DNA of 64,000 nucleotides from RGIG8745 sp045576655 (GTDB lineage Bacteria; Bacteroidota; Bacteroidia; Bacteroidales; Bacteroidaceae). This document shows positions 43,471-52,938 of this stretch, in pieces. Positions within the stretch are counted from its first letter, which is position 1. Each line of letters starts with the position of its first letter. The position numbers and the translations under genes are program-made. Below the pieces are notes generated by a model that made no database searches, had not been told where the DNA came from, and saw only the letters and a program-made list of their open reading frames with translations. The DNA lies in the NCBI GenBank assembly GCA_045576655.1, contig JAZNGW010000044.1:1-64000 (forward strand). The letters run 5' to 3'.

Positions 43471-44331
43471 ATGAAAGACCTTCTGATAGCACTTGCAGCC
43501 GTATTGCCTGCTTTGGTGATTGTAGTCTACATAGTGTTTCGCGACAAAAACAAGCGTGAACCTATTCCGCAGGTGTGGAAAGGCGTGCGCTATGGTATTG
43601 GATCTGCTTTGGTTGCAATTGCTTTTGCCACACCGTTTTCTGCGCTGGCAGAAATATTGCCTGTGTTGGACTATGCAGAGACATTTTGGGGCGCTATTTA
43701 TGGGGCGTTCTTTGTTGCAGCAATACCTGAAGAACTGGCAAAGTTGCTGATGCTCTATCTGTTGCTGAATAAAAATCCATATTTCGATGAACGCATGGAC
43801 GGAATAGTCTATGCTGTGGCTGTAGGTATGGGTTTTGCCGGATTTGAGAATATCTTATACTTATTAGAGAACGAGGAGACTTGGGAAATGGTTGGTGCTA
43901 TCCGCGCCCTCTTCTCCGTTCCAGGTCATTTCTGTTATGCAGTATTTATGGGCTATTACTACTCTCTGGCCCATTTTGACAAAAAAAATCACCATGGACT
44001 TAATCTTTTCCTCATGGTGGCAGTCCCAATAGTGTTGCATGGAACTTTTGACTTCCTGCTCATGTCACTTCCGCACCTGCATCCAGCCCTGATAATCATG
44101 GCTGTTATGGCATTCTTGGGGTTGTGCATAGGCATGAACATCATTGCTCACATCAAGATGCGCCATCACCTGAAAGCGGATGAGATAATGATGGCAGAGG
44201 CAGAAGTTGCAGTTTCAGAATCTTCCGTATCTTCTGAAAACTCTGAGGATTCCGAAATTTCCGAATGTTCTGAATCTTCTCAATTGATTGAAACAGACAA
44301 AGCTAAAGACGAACAAACCATAGTACTATGA
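43471..44331 (+). CDS. PrsW-family membrane metalloprotease
   Basis: This is a 286-residue polytopic protein with the PrsW/CAAX-protease-related motifs: EELAK near residues 87-91, FENILY near 124-129 and HGTFD near 190-194, all within transmembrane segments. In Bacillus, PrsW cleaves an anti-sigma factor; the substrate here is unknown. The C-terminal 40 residues are Ser/Glu-rich and encoded by seven 9-bp repeats (44218-44280). Its last codons overlap the start of the RND adaptor gene (ATGA), so it is transcribed with the efflux operon. Confidence 0.9.
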   Translation: MKDLLIALAAVLPALVIVVYIVFRDKNKREPIPQVWKGVRYGIGSALVAIAFATPFSALAEILPVLDYAETFWGAIYGAFFVAAIPEELAKLLMLYLLLNKNPYFDERMDGIVYAVAVGMGFAGFENILYLLENEETWEMVGAIRALFSVPGHFCYAVFMGYYYSLAHFDKKNHHGLNLFLMVAVPIVLHGTFDFLLMSLPHLHPALIIMAVMAFLGLCIGMNIIAHIKMRHHLKADEIMMAEAEVAVSESSVSSENSEDSEISECSESSQLIETDKAKDEQTIVL

Positions 44332-45407
44332 ATAAATTTGTGAAGTGGGGTATCGTAGGAGGTATAGCCGTAGGCTTGACCATAATAGGCATAAACACTT
44401 TTGTACCTCAGGTAAATGAAGACTTGAAAGAGGTTCCTGCAAAAAAGACAGGACCACGTGGCAGCAGAGAACTGAATGTCAGGGCTGTGACTTTGAAGGA
44501 GGAGACGCTTTCTGACGCACTTTTCGTGAGCGGAAGCATCATTCCCGATGAGCAAGTGGACTTGTCGTTCGAGGCTTCGGGCAAGATTACCGCAATCTAT
44601 TTCCGCGAAGGTGCCCGTGTGAGCAAGGGCGAACTCCTTGCTAAGATAAACGATGCACCTCTGCAGGCTGAACTCCGCCGTCTGGAGGCGCAACTGAAAC
44701 TCTACCAGGACCGAATGTTCCGTCAGAACGCTTTGCTTGAGAAGGAGGCGGTGAGCCAGGAAGCATTTCAGGAGGCACAGACCAATCTCGCCACGTTGAA
44801 GGCTGAGATAGATATGGTCAAGGCAAAGATTGCGCAGACGGAACTGCGTGCGCCGTTTGACGGCGTTCTTGGACTTCGTGAAGTAAGCCAAGGTACATTT
44901 GCGTCGCCTACCACAACAATAGCAAAGCTAACCAAGACCAATCCGTTGAAGATTGAGTTTTCTGTGCCTGAACGCTATGCAGGAATGCTCAAGGCAGGAA
45001 ACGACCTGAAATTCACGGTCGAAGGCGACCTCGAGGAACGCAGTGCAAAACTTTACGCTACAGACTCGCATGTCGATAGCGACACCCGTACATATACGGT
45101 GCGCGCTCTTTACGACAATGCCGATGGCAAGCTCGTCCCAGGACGATATGTCAGCGTAAGTCTGACCACTCAGGAATTTGACAAAACTATTGCTGTTCCG
45201 AGTCAGGCTGTCATCTCTGAAATGGGAATTGACAAGGTGTTCGTGTATCGTAATGGGATAGCCGAGCCAGTAGAGATAACCAAAGGATTGCGCACGGAGA
45301 AGTATGTGCAGGTACTGCGTGGACTCTCGGTGGGCGATACTGTCATTACTACCGGAACGATGCAGTTGCGCGTAGGTCAGAAAGTTGTGCTTGACGCAGT
45401 AGAATAA
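44328..45407 (+). CDS. RND efflux periplasmic adaptor (MFP)
   Basis: This is a 359-residue membrane-fusion protein with one N-terminal membrane anchor (residues 7-25). It has a barrel-sandwich hybrid/lipoyl region (VDLSFEASGKITAIYFREGARV near 69-90), a helical hairpin (about 105-160), and a second lipoyl half (LRAPFDGVLGLREVSQGTF near 172-190). It bridges the pump and the TolC-type channel. It overlaps the PrsW-like gene by 4 bp and is 11 bp before the pump. Confidence 0.95.
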   Translation: MNKFVKWGIVGGIAVGLTIIGINTFVPQVNEDLKEVPAKKTGPRGSRELNVRAVTLKEETLSDALFVSGSIIPDEQVDLSFEASGKITAIYFREGARVSKGELLAKINDAPLQAELRRLEAQLKLYQDRMFRQNALLEKEAVSQEAFQEAQTNLATLKAEIDMVKAKIAQTELRAPFDGVLGLREVSQGTFASPTTTIAKLTKTNPLKIEFSVPERYAGMLKAGNDLKFTVEGDLEERSAKLYATDSHVDSDTRTYTVRALYDNADGKLVPGRYVSVSLTTQEFDKTIAVPSQAVISEMGIDKVFVYRNGIAEPVEITKGLRTEKYVQVLRGLSVGDTVITTGTMQLRVGQKVVLDAVE

Positions 45408-45418
45408 TCCATATAACT

Positions 45419-48400
45419 ATGAATATATCAGAACTTAGCATACGCCGGCCAGTTCTTGCAACGGTGCTGACGCTCATTATCCTTCTTTTCGGTGCAATAG
45501 GATATATGAGCCTTGGAGTGCGAGAATATCCGTCGGTCGACAATCCGATAATTTCCGTTTCTTGTTCCTATCCAGGTGCGAATGCCGATGTCATTGAGAA
45601 TCAGATAACGGAACCGTTGGAACAGAATATCAACGGTATTCCTGGTATCCGTTCGCTCACGAGTGTGAGCCAGCAAGGTAGCAGCCGTATCACAGTAGAG
45701 TTTGAATTGTCGGTCGACCTTGAGACTGCGGCAAACGACGTGCGCGACAAGGTGTCGCGTGCTCAGCGTTTCCTTCCTCGCGACTGTGACCCGCCTACAG
45801 TATCAAAGGCAGATGCCGATGCGATGCCAATCCTCATGGTGGCTTTGCAGAGTGAGAAACGCTCGTTGCTCGAACTTAGTGAGATAGCCGATTTGACCGT
45901 GAAGGAACAGTTGCAGACGATTCCGGAGGTGAGCAGCGTGTCCATTTGGGGAGAGAAACGCTATTGTATGCGTCTGTGGCTTGATCCGGTGAAGATGTCG
46001 GGCTACGGAGTGACCCCTATGGACGTTAAGAATGTTCTTGACAAAGAGAATGTGGAACTCCCTTCAGGCAGTATCGAAGGCGACAATACCGAACTTGCCA
46101 TCCGTACTCTCGGACTGATGCACACCACGGAGGAGTTCAACAATATAGTCATAAAGGAGAGCGAAGGCCGAATAGTCCGTTTTAGCGACATAGGTCGCGC
46201 CGAACTCAGTCCGCGCGACTTGAAGAGCTATATGAAGATGAACGGTGTGCCTATGGTAGGAGTCGTTGTCGTTCCGCAGCCTGGAGCAAACCACATCAAC
46301 ATTGCCGAGGCCGTGTATGATCGTATGGAGCGTATGCAGAAGGACCTTCCGGAGGATGTGAAATACAGTTATGGTTTTGACAATACGAGGTTCATTCGCG
46401 CTTCCATCAATGAAGTTAAGACTACCGTCTACGAGGCTTTCGTGCTCGTTATTATCATCATCTTCTTGTTCCTGCGTGACTGGCGCGTCACCCTTGTGCC
46501 TTGTATCGTTATACCAGTTTCGTTGATTGGAGCTTTCTTCATGATGTATATTTGCGGTTTCTCCATCAACGTGCTTTCCATGCTGGCCATCGTGCTCTCG
46601 GTGGGATTGGTGGTAGACGACGCCATTGTTATGACGGAAAACATATACATCCGAATAGAACGAGGAATGCGGCCTATGGCAGCCGGAATAGAGGGAGCCA
46701 AGGAAATATTCTTTGCCGTAATATCCACGTCGATTACTCTGCTTGCAGTGTTCTTCCCTATCATATTTATGGAGGGAACGACTGGCCGCCTGTTCCGAGA
46801 GTTCAGTTTTGTGGTGGCTGGATGCGTGATAATCTCGACGTTTGCTGCTCTAACCTTCACTCCGATGCTTGCCACAAAGATACTTGTGCGCCGTAAGGAA
46901 CAGAAGTGGTTCTATCGTAAAACAGAACCTTTCTTTGAGGGCATGAACAATTACTATCGCAAGAGTCTGATGGCTTTTTTGCGGTACAGATATATAGCCA
47001 TAGTCATAATGGTTGTGGCTCTTGGACTTTGTGGCTGGATGTGGACATCCATACCTTCTGAGATGGCTCCGCTTGAGGACCGCTCGCAGATAACCATCCG
47101 CACTATGGGACCAGAAGGCGTTACTTATGAGTATATGCGTGATTACACAGAGGACGTCAATCGTATTGCCGACTCTATTATGCCAGACGCCGCATTCATC
47201 ACAGCGCGTGTGTCGAACGGTGGCGGTAACGTGCAGATTACCTTGAAGGACTTGAAAGAACGTGACTATTCACAGATGGAGGTTGCAGAGAAACTCTCCA
47301 AGGCTGTGCAGAAGAAGACCGAAGCACGTGCTTTCGTTCAGCAACAGTCAACGTTCGGAGGACGTCGCGGTTCGATGCCTATTCAGTATGTGCTTCAGGC
47401 AACTAATATAGAGAAACTTCAGGAAGTGCTCCCTGAGTTCATGGCGAAAGTCCACGATAACCCTACTTTCCAGATGGCGGATGTTGACCTTAAATTCAGC
47501 AAACCGGAAGTGCGTATCGAAATCAATCGTGAGAAATCCAACACGATGGGCGTAAATACAAGAGATATAGCGCAGACTCTTCAGTACGGCCTCAGCGGCC
47601 AGCGCATGGGTTATCTCTACCTCAACGGTAAGCAGTATGAGATTGTCGGCGAAATCAATCGCCAGCAACGCAACACGCCTGCCACATTGAAGTCGATATA
47701 CATGCGAAGCAACAGCGGCGAGATGATTCAGATGGAAAACCTCGTTGACCTCATTGAAGGCATTGCTCCGCCTAAGCTCTATCGTTACAACCGATTCGTG
47801 TCGGCAACGGTGTCTGCCGGACTCGCAGAGGGAAAGACTATAGGCGAGGGGCTTGACGAGATGGATAAGATAGCAAAGGAGGTTCTTGATGATACGTTCC
47901 GTACTGCCCTGGCCGGTGACTCAAAGGAATTCCGTGAAAGTTCGTCAAGTCTGATATTCGCATTCTTGTTGGCGCTCGTGCTTATCTATCTCATTCTTGC
48001 AGCGCAGTTCGAGAGTTTCAAGGACCCGTTTGTCATAATGCTCACAGTGCCGCTGGCCATCTGTGGTGCGCTGGTATTTATGACTGTCGGGGGGCAGACA
48101 ATGAATATTTACAGTCAGATCGGTATAATAATGCTCATCGGCCTTGTGGCTAAGAATGGTATCTTGATTGTTGAGTTTGCCAATCAGAAGCAGAAGGCGG
48201 GAGTGAGCAAGATGGCTGCCATTAGCGAGGCTTCTGTGCAGCGCTTGCGTCCTATCCTTATGACGAGTGCTTCAACCGTTCTCGGACTCCTGCCGCTGAT
48301 GTTTGCCACAGGCGAGGGTTGCAACGGACGTATTGCGATGGGTACTGCCGTCGTGGGCGGTATGCTCATATCGACGTTGCTGACAATGTACATCGTTCCG

Positions 48401-48451
48401 GCTATATACTCGTTTGTATCTACTGATATAAGCAAGAAGGTTGAAGGCTGA
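45419..48451 (+). CDS. RND efflux pump, AcrB/MexF-type permease
   Basis: This is a 1010-residue inner-membrane proton-driven exporter in the HAE1 size class. The proton-relay motif GLVVDDAIVMTENI lies in TM4 near residues 396-409. The TM10 lysine occurs in GLVAKNGILIVEFANQ near 907-922. Two large periplasmic loops are present. With its adaptor and outer-membrane factor it should expel hydrophobic drugs, bile salts or similar compounds; specificity cannot be told. Confidence 0.96.
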   Translation: MNISELSIRRPVLATVLTLIILLFGAIGYMSLGVREYPSVDNPIISVSCSYPGANADVIENQITEPLEQNINGIPGIRSLTSVSQQGSSRITVEFELSVDLETAANDVRDKVSRAQRFLPRDCDPPTVSKADADAMPILMVALQSEKRSLLELSEIADLTVKEQLQTIPEVSSVSIWGEKRYCMRLWLDPVKMSGYGVTPMDVKNVLDKENVELPSGSIEGDNTELAIRTLGLMHTTEEFNNIVIKESEGRIVRFSDIGRAELSPRDLKSYMKMNGVPMVGVVVVPQPGANHINIAEAVYDRMERMQKDLPEDVKYSYGFDNTRFIRASINEVKTTVYEAFVLVIIIIFLFLRDWRVTLVPCIVIPVSLIGAFFMMYICGFSINVLSMLAIVLSVGLVVDDAIVMTENIYIRIERGMRPMAAGIEGAKEIFFAVISTSITLLAVFFPIIFMEGTTGRLFREFSFVVAGCVIISTFAALTFTPMLATKILVRRKEQKWFYRKTEPFFEGMNNYYRKSLMAFLRYRYIAIVIMVVALGLCGWMWTSIPSEMAPLEDRSQITIRTMGPEGVTYEYMRDYTEDVNRIADSIMPDAAFITARVSNGGGNVQITLKDLKERDYSQMEVAEKLSKAVQKKTEARAFVQQQSTFGGRRGSMPIQYVLQATNIEKLQEVLPEFMAKVHDNPTFQMADVDLKFSKPEVRIEINREKSNTMGVNTRDIAQTLQYGLSGQRMGYLYLNGKQYEIVGEINRQQRNTPATLKSIYMRSNSGEMIQMENLVDLIEGIAPPKLYRYNRFVSATVSAGLAEGKTIGEGLDEMDKIAKEVLDDTFRTALAGDSKEFRESSSSLIFAFLLALVLIYLILAAQFESFKDPFVIMLTVPLAICGALVFMTVGGQTMNIYSQIGIIMLIGLVAKNGILIVEFANQKQKAGVSKMAAISEASVQRLRPILMTSASTVLGLLPLMFATGEGCNGRIAMGTAVVGGMLISTLLTMYIVPAIYSFVSTDISKKVEG

Positions 48452-48481
48452 AAGTTTAAAGTTGAAAGTTAGAGTAAGTCT

Positions 48482-49810
48482 ATGAAGCAATCGATAAAGA
48501 AACTAATATCCGCTTTTGTGGTTTTTGCAGTTGCGTCAAATCATGCGGTGCTGTCGCAGGAACTGACGTTGCGCCAATGCCTTGAGAAAGGCTTGGAGAA
48601 TAACTATTCGTTGCGAATCGTGCGCAATGAGCAGCAGATGGCAGATAATAATGCTAACCGTGCCAATGCGGGGCAGCTGCCTACACTTTCGGCTTCTGCC
48701 GGTTATAGCGGTTCTCTTAATAACAGAAGTACGACTTCGCGCGAGGGAGTTACTACCGACGACCGTAACTTCCTTGACCATACTTTTTCGGCAGGTATCA
48801 ACGCCGAATGGATGGTGTTTGACGGTTTCAAGATGCAGGCGGATTATAAGCGTCTTCGCGAACTGAAACTTCAGAGCGACACTCAGACGCGTATTGCCGT
48901 CGAGGATTATATCGCCGAGCTTACCGCCGAGTACTACAATTTCGTGCAGCAGCTTATTCGGCGCCGAAATCTTAACTATGCCGTGCGTCTTTCCAAGGAG
49001 CGCCTGCGCATAGTTCAGGAACGATACATCATCGGTAATAATTCTCGCCTTGACCTTCAGCAGGCCCAAGTAGACTTTAATGCTGACAGTGCGCAAAGTC
49101 TGAAGCAGAATGAGACTCTGGCTTCGTCGCGCATACGTCTGCGCCGTCTGATGGCTGACAGCAATATCGGCGATTGGCTCTTGGTTAAGGATTCAGCCAT
49201 TGTTGTCAACCGTAGCCTTGACTTCGACAGTCTTTGGACCGCCACTCAGCAGCACAATTCAGCCCTCATCAATGCGGCTCATAACCATGCGCTTGCTGAG
49301 ATTGACCGCAAGAGCATCCGCTCGCGCGACTATCCTTATGTCAAACTCAGTGCTGGCTATGGCTATTCATTGAGCAAAATGGCGATAGGCTCAACTAAGC
49401 GTCGCCAGGAGTGGGGTGCTGACTTTGGATTGACTGTCGGCTTCAAACTTTTCGATGGTAAGCGCAGAAGCCAGGTGCGCAATGCGCGTCTGGCGGTTGA
49501 GAATGCCGAACTGGAACAGCAGGATTTGGAACTTTCGCTTTATGCAGACCTGTGTGACCTCTGGCAGGCATATGAAAATAATCGTCACTTGCTGGCACTC
49601 GAACGCCAGAATCTTGTTTCCGCTCGCGAAAACTATTACATCGCTCACGAACGCTACTTGCTTGGCGACCTTTCGGGTATTGAGATGCGTGAGGCGCAGA
49701 AGAGTCTGCTCGATGCAGAGGAACGCCTGCTCGCAGCGCTGTACAGCACTAAGATCTGCGAAATATCACTCCTGCAGGTTAGTGGGGGAGTGACAGGTTA
49801 TTTGAATTGA
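48482..49810 (+). CDS. TolC-family outer-membrane efflux protein
   Basis: This is a 442-residue protein with a signal peptide (residues 1-26, LSQ cleavage; no lipobox). It carries two outer-membrane efflux repeats, each with long coiled-coil helices; LTLRQCLEKGLENNYSL near 28-44 is typical of the first. It completes the tripartite system and is the last gene of the run from phoH or the S41-like gene. It meets the glycerate kinase gene tail to tail with a gap of only 10 bp and no obvious terminator. Confidence 0.94.
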   Translation: MKQSIKKLISAFVVFAVASNHAVLSQELTLRQCLEKGLENNYSLRIVRNEQQMADNNANRANAGQLPTLSASAGYSGSLNNRSTTSREGVTTDDRNFLDHTFSAGINAEWMVFDGFKMQADYKRLRELKLQSDTQTRIAVEDYIAELTAEYYNFVQQLIRRRNLNYAVRLSKERLRIVQERYIIGNNSRLDLQQAQVDFNADSAQSLKQNETLASSRIRLRRLMADSNIGDWLLVKDSAIVVNRSLDFDSLWTATQQHNSALINAAHNHALAEIDRKSIRSRDYPYVKLSAGYGYSLSKMAIGSTKRRQEWGADFGLTVGFKLFDGKRRSQVRNARLAVENAELEQQDLELSLYADLCDLWQAYENNRHLLALERQNLVSARENYYIAHERYLLGDLSGIEMREAQKSLLDAEERLLAALYSTKICEISLLQVSGGVTGYLN

Positions 49811-49820
49811 AAGGTGAAAA

Positions 49821-50957
49821 TCAAGATTTGAAAGTTCGCTCAACTATTAGTTGTTGTCCCGCACGTCTCATATTCTCATAGGCAATGCTTCGCTGCATTG
49901 CCTTTTCTTTTGGCATGTCGGGGTTGCTGGCCTCAAGTATCTTGGCAAAACCGCTTTTCCTGAGTTCGTCGCACCACTCAACCCTTCCTCCTATGGCAAT
50001 GACAGGGATGCCTTGCGCCGACGCTCTGCGTAGTATGCCGCTTGGAGCCTTGCCCATTACGGTTTGATGGTCTATTCTGCCTTCACCTGTCACGATGAGG
50101 TCGCTGCCCGTTATTATGTCGTCAAATCTGATAGCGTTGAGCACCATGTCGATGCCCCGCTCAAGTCGGGAGTTGAGCAGGGCGTACATTCCTGCTCCCA
50201 TACCTCCGGCAGCACCGCCGCCTGGGATGTGTGCCACGTCTTTTCCGTTGAACTGATATATTGCTGAGGCAAAGTTTCGTAGTCCGGCATCTAATTGTGC
50301 GACCATTTCTTTGTTTGCCCCTTTCTGTGGTGCGAAGACATGGGCTGCTCCGTTTGGACCGTAGAGTGGGGCGGTCACGTCGCAGGCAATGACAAATTCA
50401 CAATCTTTTAGTTCGGACATCGCTTGTGATGCGTCGATTGAGGCAATCTCTGCAAGTGTGCCTCCGCATCCTTCCAGCGTGTTTCTCTCTTTGTCGAGGA
50501 AACGGAATCCCAAGGCAGAGAGCATGCCTGTTCCGCCGTCGTTTGTGGCGCTGCCGCCTATGCCTACGAGGAATCTTCTGCATCCCCTGCTAATGGCGTC
50601 GGCAATGAGTTCGCCTGTGCCGTAGGTCGTAGTGTGCATTGGGTTGCGTTCCTCAGGCTTGAGCAGTGTCAGTCCGCTTGCAACGGCCATTTCTATTACA
50701 GCGGTCTGACCGTTGTCTATTATGCCGTAGCGTGCTTTCACTGCTCGTCCTATCGGGTCGCTCACTGTCGTTTCGATGAAACTTCCGTTGAGGCTTTTTA
50801 CAATCGCTTCCATTGTGCCTTCACCGCCGTCGGCAACATACGCTTTCCTCACTTCGCAGTCGGGAAGAACGGTGCGGAGTCCTTCCTCGAAAGCGTCTGC
50901 TACCTCGTCGGAGCGTAGCGAACCTTTGAATGAATCGAATGCTAAAGTTATGGTCAT
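49821..50957 (-). CDS. Glycerate kinase (GlxK/GarK family)
   Basis: This enzyme phosphorylates D-glycerate with ATP in glycerate or serine-related catabolism. The 378-residue product starts at MTITLAFDSFKGSL (50957); upstream in-frame codons add a non-conserved leader. Family signatures include VADGGEGTMEA near residues 43-53 and the glycine-rich GIGGSATNDGGTGMLSALGF near 127-146. A minus-strand promoter at 51288-51295 would give a leader of about 320 nt that spans the third 21-bp array. Confidence 0.93.
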   Translation of the reverse strand: MTITLAFDSFKGSLRSDEVADAFEEGLRTVLPDCEVRKAYVADGGEGTMEAIVKSLNGSFIETTVSDPIGRAVKARYGIIDNGQTAVIEMAVASGLTLLKPEERNPMHTTTYGTGELIADAISRGCRRFLVGIGGSATNDGGTGMLSALGFRFLDKERNTLEGCGGTLAEIASIDASQAMSELKDCEFVIACDVTAPLYGPNGAAHVFAPQKGANKEMVAQLDAGLRNFASAIYQFNGKDVAHIPGGGAAGGMGAGMYALLNSRLERGIDMVLNAIRFDDIITGSDLIVTGEGRIDHQTVMGKAPSGILRRASAQGIPVIAIGGRVEWCDELRKSGFAKILEASNPDMPKEKAMQRSIAYENMRRAGQQLIVERTFKS

Positions 50958-51073
50958 GTCTTTGTGTTTCAGTGTGCTTGCTCTTGTTGTCCCGATTGGG
51001 CGAGTGTGCATTACTGTCTGTAGCTCGCTGCTTTTTTGTCATCGCCCCGCTGCTTATTCGTCGCTACCTCGCT

Positions 51074-51171
51074 GAAAAGTATAAATAAAACTATTATTTG
51101 TACAAATATAATCAGTATTTATATAAATATAAGTTTTATTCTTACAAATATAAGTTTTATTTATACTTTTC
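51074..51171. repeat. 21-bp tetra-repeat hairpin element, array 3
   Basis: Four 21-bp units run from 51087 to 51170. They are flanked by a perfect 18-bp inverted repeat, GAAAAGTATAAATAAAAC at 51074-51091 and its complement at 51154-51171. Pairing continues inward (TATTTGTA with TACAAATA), so the whole element can form one hairpin of roughly 98 nt. Unit sequences closely match array 1. The last unit of both ends ATACTTTT and continues CTCC. Confidence 0.85.
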
Positions 51172-51287
51172 TCCCCAGTGCTGTGAACTTTCCAGTGCGG
51201 TCGTTGCGATTTTCCTCTTCGGCCACTCTGACTTTCCGGCGGGCTGTCGTGCGTGCGCTTTTGCCCTTGGAGGTAGCTTTTTATGTG

Positions 51288-51295
51288 CAAAGATA
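51288..51295 (-). promoter_or_regulatory. Promoter -7 element for glycerate kinase
   Basis: On the minus strand this reads TATCTTTG, a full match to TAnnTTTG. No other match lies between it and the gene, so the mRNA leader would be about 320 nt and include array 3. Confidence 0.5.
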
Positions 51296-51329
51296 GCATT
51301 AAAGAGGGTGATAATACAGAACAATTTAT

Positions 51330-51337
51330 TACTTTTG
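51330..51337 (+). promoter_or_regulatory. Promoter -7 element for the SIMPL-domain gene
   Basis: TACTTTTG matches TAnnTTTG and lies 40 bp before the start codon, giving a leader of about 33 nt. It is divergent from the minus-strand promoter about 40 bp away. Confidence 0.65.
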
Positions 51338-51376
51338 CAATATAAAGAGTAGAGTATTCAAAACGACAAATGCTAT

Positions 51377-52078
51377 ATGAAGAATTACAGGACTGAGGCC
51401 TTTATTATTGCAGTAGGTCTCCTGCTAATGGGATTTTTTGTCGGCGGTGGCATCAAGGATCTTGCTAAGCCCGAACGCACTGTTTTTGTCAGAGGACTGG
51501 CGGAGATGGAGGTTAAGGCTAACCACGTTACCTGGCCAATCCTTTACAAGGAGGCTGGCAATGATTTGCTTGCTTTGTGCAACAAGGTGAGCAAGTCGAA
51601 CGATGTGATTGTGGAGTTTCTGAAGAACGAAGGTGTCGGTGAAGAGGAAATTTCGATAAATCCGCTTGAGGTCTACGATACTAATACCGACCGCTATTCC
51701 AACCAGAATGCGGAGTTTCGCTACAATGTGACGTCTGTCATAACGGTTTCGACTGCTAAGGTCGATCTCGTGCGCCGGCTGATTAACCGCCAGGGCGAGT
51801 TGCTGGACAAGGGTATCGTGATTGTTGACGGCGACTATCGATATAGGGTCGACTATGAGTACACTGACCTAAACACGGTTAAGCCGAAAATGATTGAGGA
51901 AGCCACGAAGAACGCTCGTGCCGCTGCCCAGAAGTTTGCTGTCGACTCCGACAGCGAGCTCGGCAAGATTAAGCAAGCCTCACAGGGGCAGTTTGAGATT
52001 AGCGACCGCGACCAGAACACTCCTTACATCAAGAACGTAAGGGTGGTTACAAGTTTGACATATTATTTGGAGGATTAG
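51377..52078 (+). CDS. SIMPL-domain membrane-anchored protein
   Basis: This is a 233-residue protein with one N-terminal membrane segment (residues 9-26) and an extracytoplasmic SIMPL (DUF541) domain. The fold begins VFVRGLAEMEVKANHVTW near residues 36-53 and ends VRVVTSLTYYLED. The molecular function of SIMPL proteins is not well known; some form oligomeric rings. It lies 6 bp before the TerB/J-domain gene and is probably cotranscribed. Confidence 0.88.
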   Translation: MKNYRTEAFIIAVGLLLMGFFVGGGIKDLAKPERTVFVRGLAEMEVKANHVTWPILYKEAGNDLLALCNKVSKSNDVIVEFLKNEGVGEEEISINPLEVYDTNTDRYSNQNAEFRYNVTSVITVSTAKVDLVRRLINRQGELLDKGIVIVDGDYRYRVDYEYTDLNTVKPKMIEEATKNARAAAQKFAVDSDSELGKIKQASQGQFEISDRDQNTPYIKNVRVVTSLTYYLED

Positions 52079-52084
52079 GCATCT

Positions 52085-52873
52085 ATGGGATTAGGTAAAT
52101 GGATTGGCGGAGTGGCTGGATTTATCGCGTTCGGACCGCTCGGCGCATTAGCAGGATATGCTCTCGGATCTCTGTTCGAGAAGGCAAAAGATATCACTTT
52201 TGACGGTTCCGAACCGTTGCAAGGTGGTGGCTATGACGGCGGTGACGCTCGCGGGCAGCGCAACAGCTTTATGTTTTCGTTGCTTGTTATGGCATCCTAT
52301 ATCATCCGCGCCGACGGCAAGGTGATGCATAGCGAGATGGAGTACGTACGCCGTTTTCTGCGTGTCAACTTTGGCGATGCGGCGGTTGAAGAAGGCAACC
52401 AGATTCTGCTTCGCTTGTTTGAGGAGCGCAAACGCATGGATGCCGCTAATCCTAACGCTTTCCGCAACACTATTCACGACTGCGGCGTGCAGATACGCAA
52501 CTATATGAGTTATGAGCAGCGTCTGCAACTTCTCGGATTTCTTGCAGCCATAGCTAAGAGCGATGGCAACGTATGTAAGGAGGAGATTGAGGCGCTGAAG
52601 GAAGTGGCATCATCTATGGGACTTTCTGACCAAGAAGTCGATTCGATGCTCAGTCTTGGTGGTGAAAGTTTGGAAGACGCCTACAAGGTTCTTGAGATTG
52701 ACCCTTCAGCCACAGACGATGAGGTGAAGGCCGCCTATCGCAAGATGGCTCTGAAGCACCACCCTGACCGTGTGGCCACTCTTGGCGATGATGTCCGTAA
52801 GGCTGCTGAGGAGAAATTCCAGAAGATCAACAATGCAAAGGAGCGCATATTTGCTTCTCGCGGCATGAAGTGA
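52085..52873 (+). CDS. TerB/J-domain protein (DjlA-like co-chaperone)
   Basis: This is a 262-residue protein with a Gly/Ala-rich hydrophobic N-terminal segment (residues 5-30) like the membrane anchor of DjlA. A TerB-like helical domain (about 58-175) and a C-terminal J domain (about 195-260) follow, the latter with the essential HPD in LKHHPDRV. It should stimulate DnaK ATPase at the membrane. It ends with TGA, one of the genes showing that TGA is a normal stop here. Confidence 0.9.
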   Translation: MGLGKWIGGVAGFIAFGPLGALAGYALGSLFEKAKDITFDGSEPLQGGGYDGGDARGQRNSFMFSLLVMASYIIRADGKVMHSEMEYVRRFLRVNFGDAAVEEGNQILLRLFEERKRMDAANPNAFRNTIHDCGVQIRNYMSYEQRLQLLGFLAAIAKSDGNVCKEEIEALKEVASSMGLSDQEVDSMLSLGGESLEDAYKVLEIDPSATDDEVKAAYRKMALKHHPDRVATLGDDVRKAAEEKFQKINNAKERIFASRGMK

Positions 52874-52910
52874 TAGGCGAGGGGGCTGCTCTATGAAAGT
52901 TAAAAGGCCT

Positions 52911-52938
52911 CCCTTAACCCTTAACCTTTAACCCTTAA
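52911..52938. repeat. Heptamer repeat CCCTTAA
   Basis: Four consecutive near-copies of CCCTTAA run through the gap and into the 3' end of the symporter gene, whose stop codon is formed by the repeat. It looks like a small tandem expansion. Confidence 0.6.

Noticed and set aside
51281..51352. 20-codon frame starting ATGTGCAAAGATAGC before the SIMPL gene
   Set aside because: It coincides with the minus-strand -7 element and the plus-strand promoter and has no ribosome-binding or conservation evidence.
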